From an uncultured Collinsella sp. (GTDB taxonomy: Bacteria > Actinomycetota > Coriobacteriia > Coriobacteriales > Coriobacteriaceae), in contig CABUBS010000111.1 in NCBI GenBank assembly GCA_902489855.1, positions 1-6,939 on the forward strand: a DNA stretch of 6,939 bases. The letters run 5' to 3'. A program made the translations under genes and the position numbers. Position 1 is the stretch's first letter. Each line of letters begins with the position of its first letter. The notes beneath the pieces are model-generated. The model was given only the letters and a program-made list of their open reading frames with translations, did no database searches and was not told the DNA's origin. This document shows positions 5,916 through 6,939 of this stretch, in pieces.

Positions 5916-6773
5916 ATGGCACTTGTTACCACCGAAAAGATGCTCAAGGACGCTCAGGCCGGCCACTACGCCGTCGGCGCGTTCAACGTCGAGAACCTCG
6001 AGTTTGTTATGGCCGTTCTGGCCGCTGCCGAGGAGACCAAGTCCCCCGTCATCATGCAGACCACCCCGGGCACCATCAAGACCGCTGGCCTGGATTACTT
6101 CTACGGCATGGTCAAGGCTGCCGCCGAGCGCGCTTCCGTGCCCGTCGCTCTGCACCTCGATCACGGCGATGGCTATGACCGCTGCATGCAGGCCTTCCGC
6201 ACGGGCTACACCTCCGTCATGATCGACGGTTCGCACGAGTCCTTCGAGGACAACATCGCTCTGACCAAGTCCGTCGCCGACGCTGGCCGCGCCATGGGCG
6301 TGCCCGTCGAGGCCGAGCTCGGCAAGGTTGGCGGCAAGGAGGACGACGGTCCCGCGGTTGAGGGCGAGAGCCCCTACACCGATCCCGCCGAGGCCAAGGA
6401 GTTCGTCGAGCGCACTGGCTGCACGTCGCTGGCCATTGGCGTTGGCACCAGCCACGGCGTGTACACGAGCGATCCGCACATCGAGCAGTCCGTGGTCAAG
6501 GCCATTCGCGACGCCGTCGACGTGCCGCTGGTCCTGCACGGCACCTCTGGCGTGCCCGATGAGCAGGTTGCCGAGGCTGTGAAGAACGGCATCTGCAAGG
6601 TTAACTACGCCACCGAGCTGCGTCAGGCCTACACCAAGGGCTTCATGGCATACATGGCCGAGAACCCTGCCTGCTTCGACCCCAAGAAGCCGGCCAAGGA
6701 GGGCATGCGCGAGATCACCGAGCTGGTTAAGATCCGCATGACCAACCTCAACTCTGTGGGCAAAGCAGAGTAA
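5916..6773 (+). CDS. gatY: class II ketose-bisphosphate aldolase, probable tagatose-1,6-bisphosphate aldolase
   Basis: This 285-residue zinc aldolase splits a ketose bisphosphate into glycerone phosphate and glyceraldehyde 3-phosphate. LHLDHGD at residues 80-86 carries the catalytic Asp82 and zinc ligand His83. EAELG at 132-136, GTSHG at 177-181 (His180) and LHGTSG at 207-212 (His208) supply the other zinc/phosphate-site residues, and KVNYATE at 228-234 the phosphate-binding end. TPGTIKTAG near 50 and SLAIGVGTSHGVY resemble GatY/KbaY more than Bacillus FbaA, and the length fits GatY/KbaY (284-286). Fructose-bisphosphate or IolJ-type aldolase remains possible. The ATG at 5916 is chosen because GAGGAG ends 9 nt upstream and the protein then begins with the family-typical MALVTTEKML; the longer frame opening at 5511 would be read through the regulator and promoter region. 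The gene is divergent from the DeoR-family regulator. No kinase, PTS or GatZ partner is in the window. Symbol is tentative. Confidence 0.9.
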   Translation: MALVTTEKMLKDAQAGHYAVGAFNVENLEFVMAVLAAAEETKSPVIMQTTPGTIKTAGLDYFYGMVKAAAERASVPVALHLDHGDGYDRCMQAFRTGYTSVMIDGSHESFEDNIALTKSVADAGRAMGVPVEAELGKVGGKEDDGPAVEGESPYTDPAEAKEFVERTGCTSLAIGVGTSHGVYTSDPHIEQSVVKAIRDAVDVPLVLHGTSGVPDEQVAEAVKNGICKVNYATELRQAYTKGFMAYMAENPACFDPKKPAKEGMREITELVKIRMTNLNSVGKAE

Positions 6774-6800
6774 CAGCAAGGGTACTCTGATCCCACCGGG

Positions 6801-6939
6801 CCGTCCGGAAACGGAAAAGGGCCTATCTCTCAGAACGTCCTCGGACATGTCGGAAGCCCCGCCGCGCGCTACGCGCTGCGGGGCTTCCTCCGTCCTGCGG
6901 AATGTTCTGAGAGATAGGCCCTTTTCCGTTTCCGGACGG
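6801..6939. repeat. 139-nt foldback with perfect 36-bp arms and inner GC hairpin; probable terminator
   Basis: Positions 6801-6836 are a perfect reverse complement of 6904-6939, starting 27 nt after the aldolase stop and running to the window edge. Inside is a second perfect 11-bp stem (6852-6862 with 6878-6888) whose loop can pair again as GCGCG/CGCGC. The outer arms carry AAAAGGGCC on the left and GGCCCTTTT on the right, so the folded RNA would end in a short T-run and could terminate transcription both ways. The arm length is far beyond a normal terminator and suggests a repeat or MITE-like element, or a foldback at an assembly end. Confidence 0.8.

Noticed and set aside
5760..6848. Long minus-strand open frame (362 codons) opposite the aldolase
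   Set aside because: It is an antisense shadow with repetitive Gly/Leu/Val content and no recognisable family; the aldolase on the plus strand is unambiguous.

Overview
The window is a GC-rich (roughly 60 %) piece of bacterial chromosome carrying sugar-use genes and an anaerobe's oxygen/NO-defence gene. A class II (Gram-positive/anaerobe-type) galT, a galK with a divergent LacI-family regulator, a flavodiiron protein and a GatY/KbaY-type aldolase together suggest an anaerobic gut actinobacterium of the Coriobacteriia, Collinsella-like. That assignment is an inference from gene content and codon use; no rRNA or other decisive marker is present.

Layout. Positions 1-1821 (minus strand) hold a Leloir-pathway operon, galK then galT, joined by a 10-nt overlap; galT runs off the left edge. 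galT is broken about 260 nt after its start: a perfect 34-bp inverted copy of the galK 3' end sits inside it, bringing stops and a +1 shift. Positions 1822-2160 are a divergent control region with three copies of a LacI-type operator. Positions 2161-3192 (plus) encode the LacI/GalR-family regulator that most likely reads them. Positions 3322-4482 (plus) encode a flavodiiron protein with its own extended -10 promoter and Shine-Dalgarno. Positions 4483-4777, between convergent genes, hold two near-identical terminator hairpins in opposite orientation enclosing nested inverted repeats. Positions 4778-5581 (minus) encode a DeoR-family regulator. Positions 5582-5915 are an AT-rich divergent control region with a 38-bp dyad. 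Positions 5916-6773 (plus) encode a class II ketose-bisphosphate aldolase, best read as tagatose-1,6-bisphosphate aldolase. Positions 6801-6939 form a giant foldback with perfect 36-bp arms that reaches the right edge.

How the genes fit together. GalK and GalT turn galactose into UDP-galactose/glucose-1-phosphate under the probable GalR-like repressor. The DeoR/aldolase pair is a second, separately controlled sugar-phosphate unit, plausibly for the tagatose route used with galactitol, galactosamine or galactose-6-phosphate. If the galT break is real, the strain could phosphorylate galactose but not complete the Leloir pathway. The flavodiiron gene appears to be an independent single-gene unit.

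I found no CRISPR array, tRNA, rRNA, phage gene or transposase, and no convincing new multi-gene system. The unusual material is structural: four sets of inverted repeats, of which the galT-breaking one most deserves checking.
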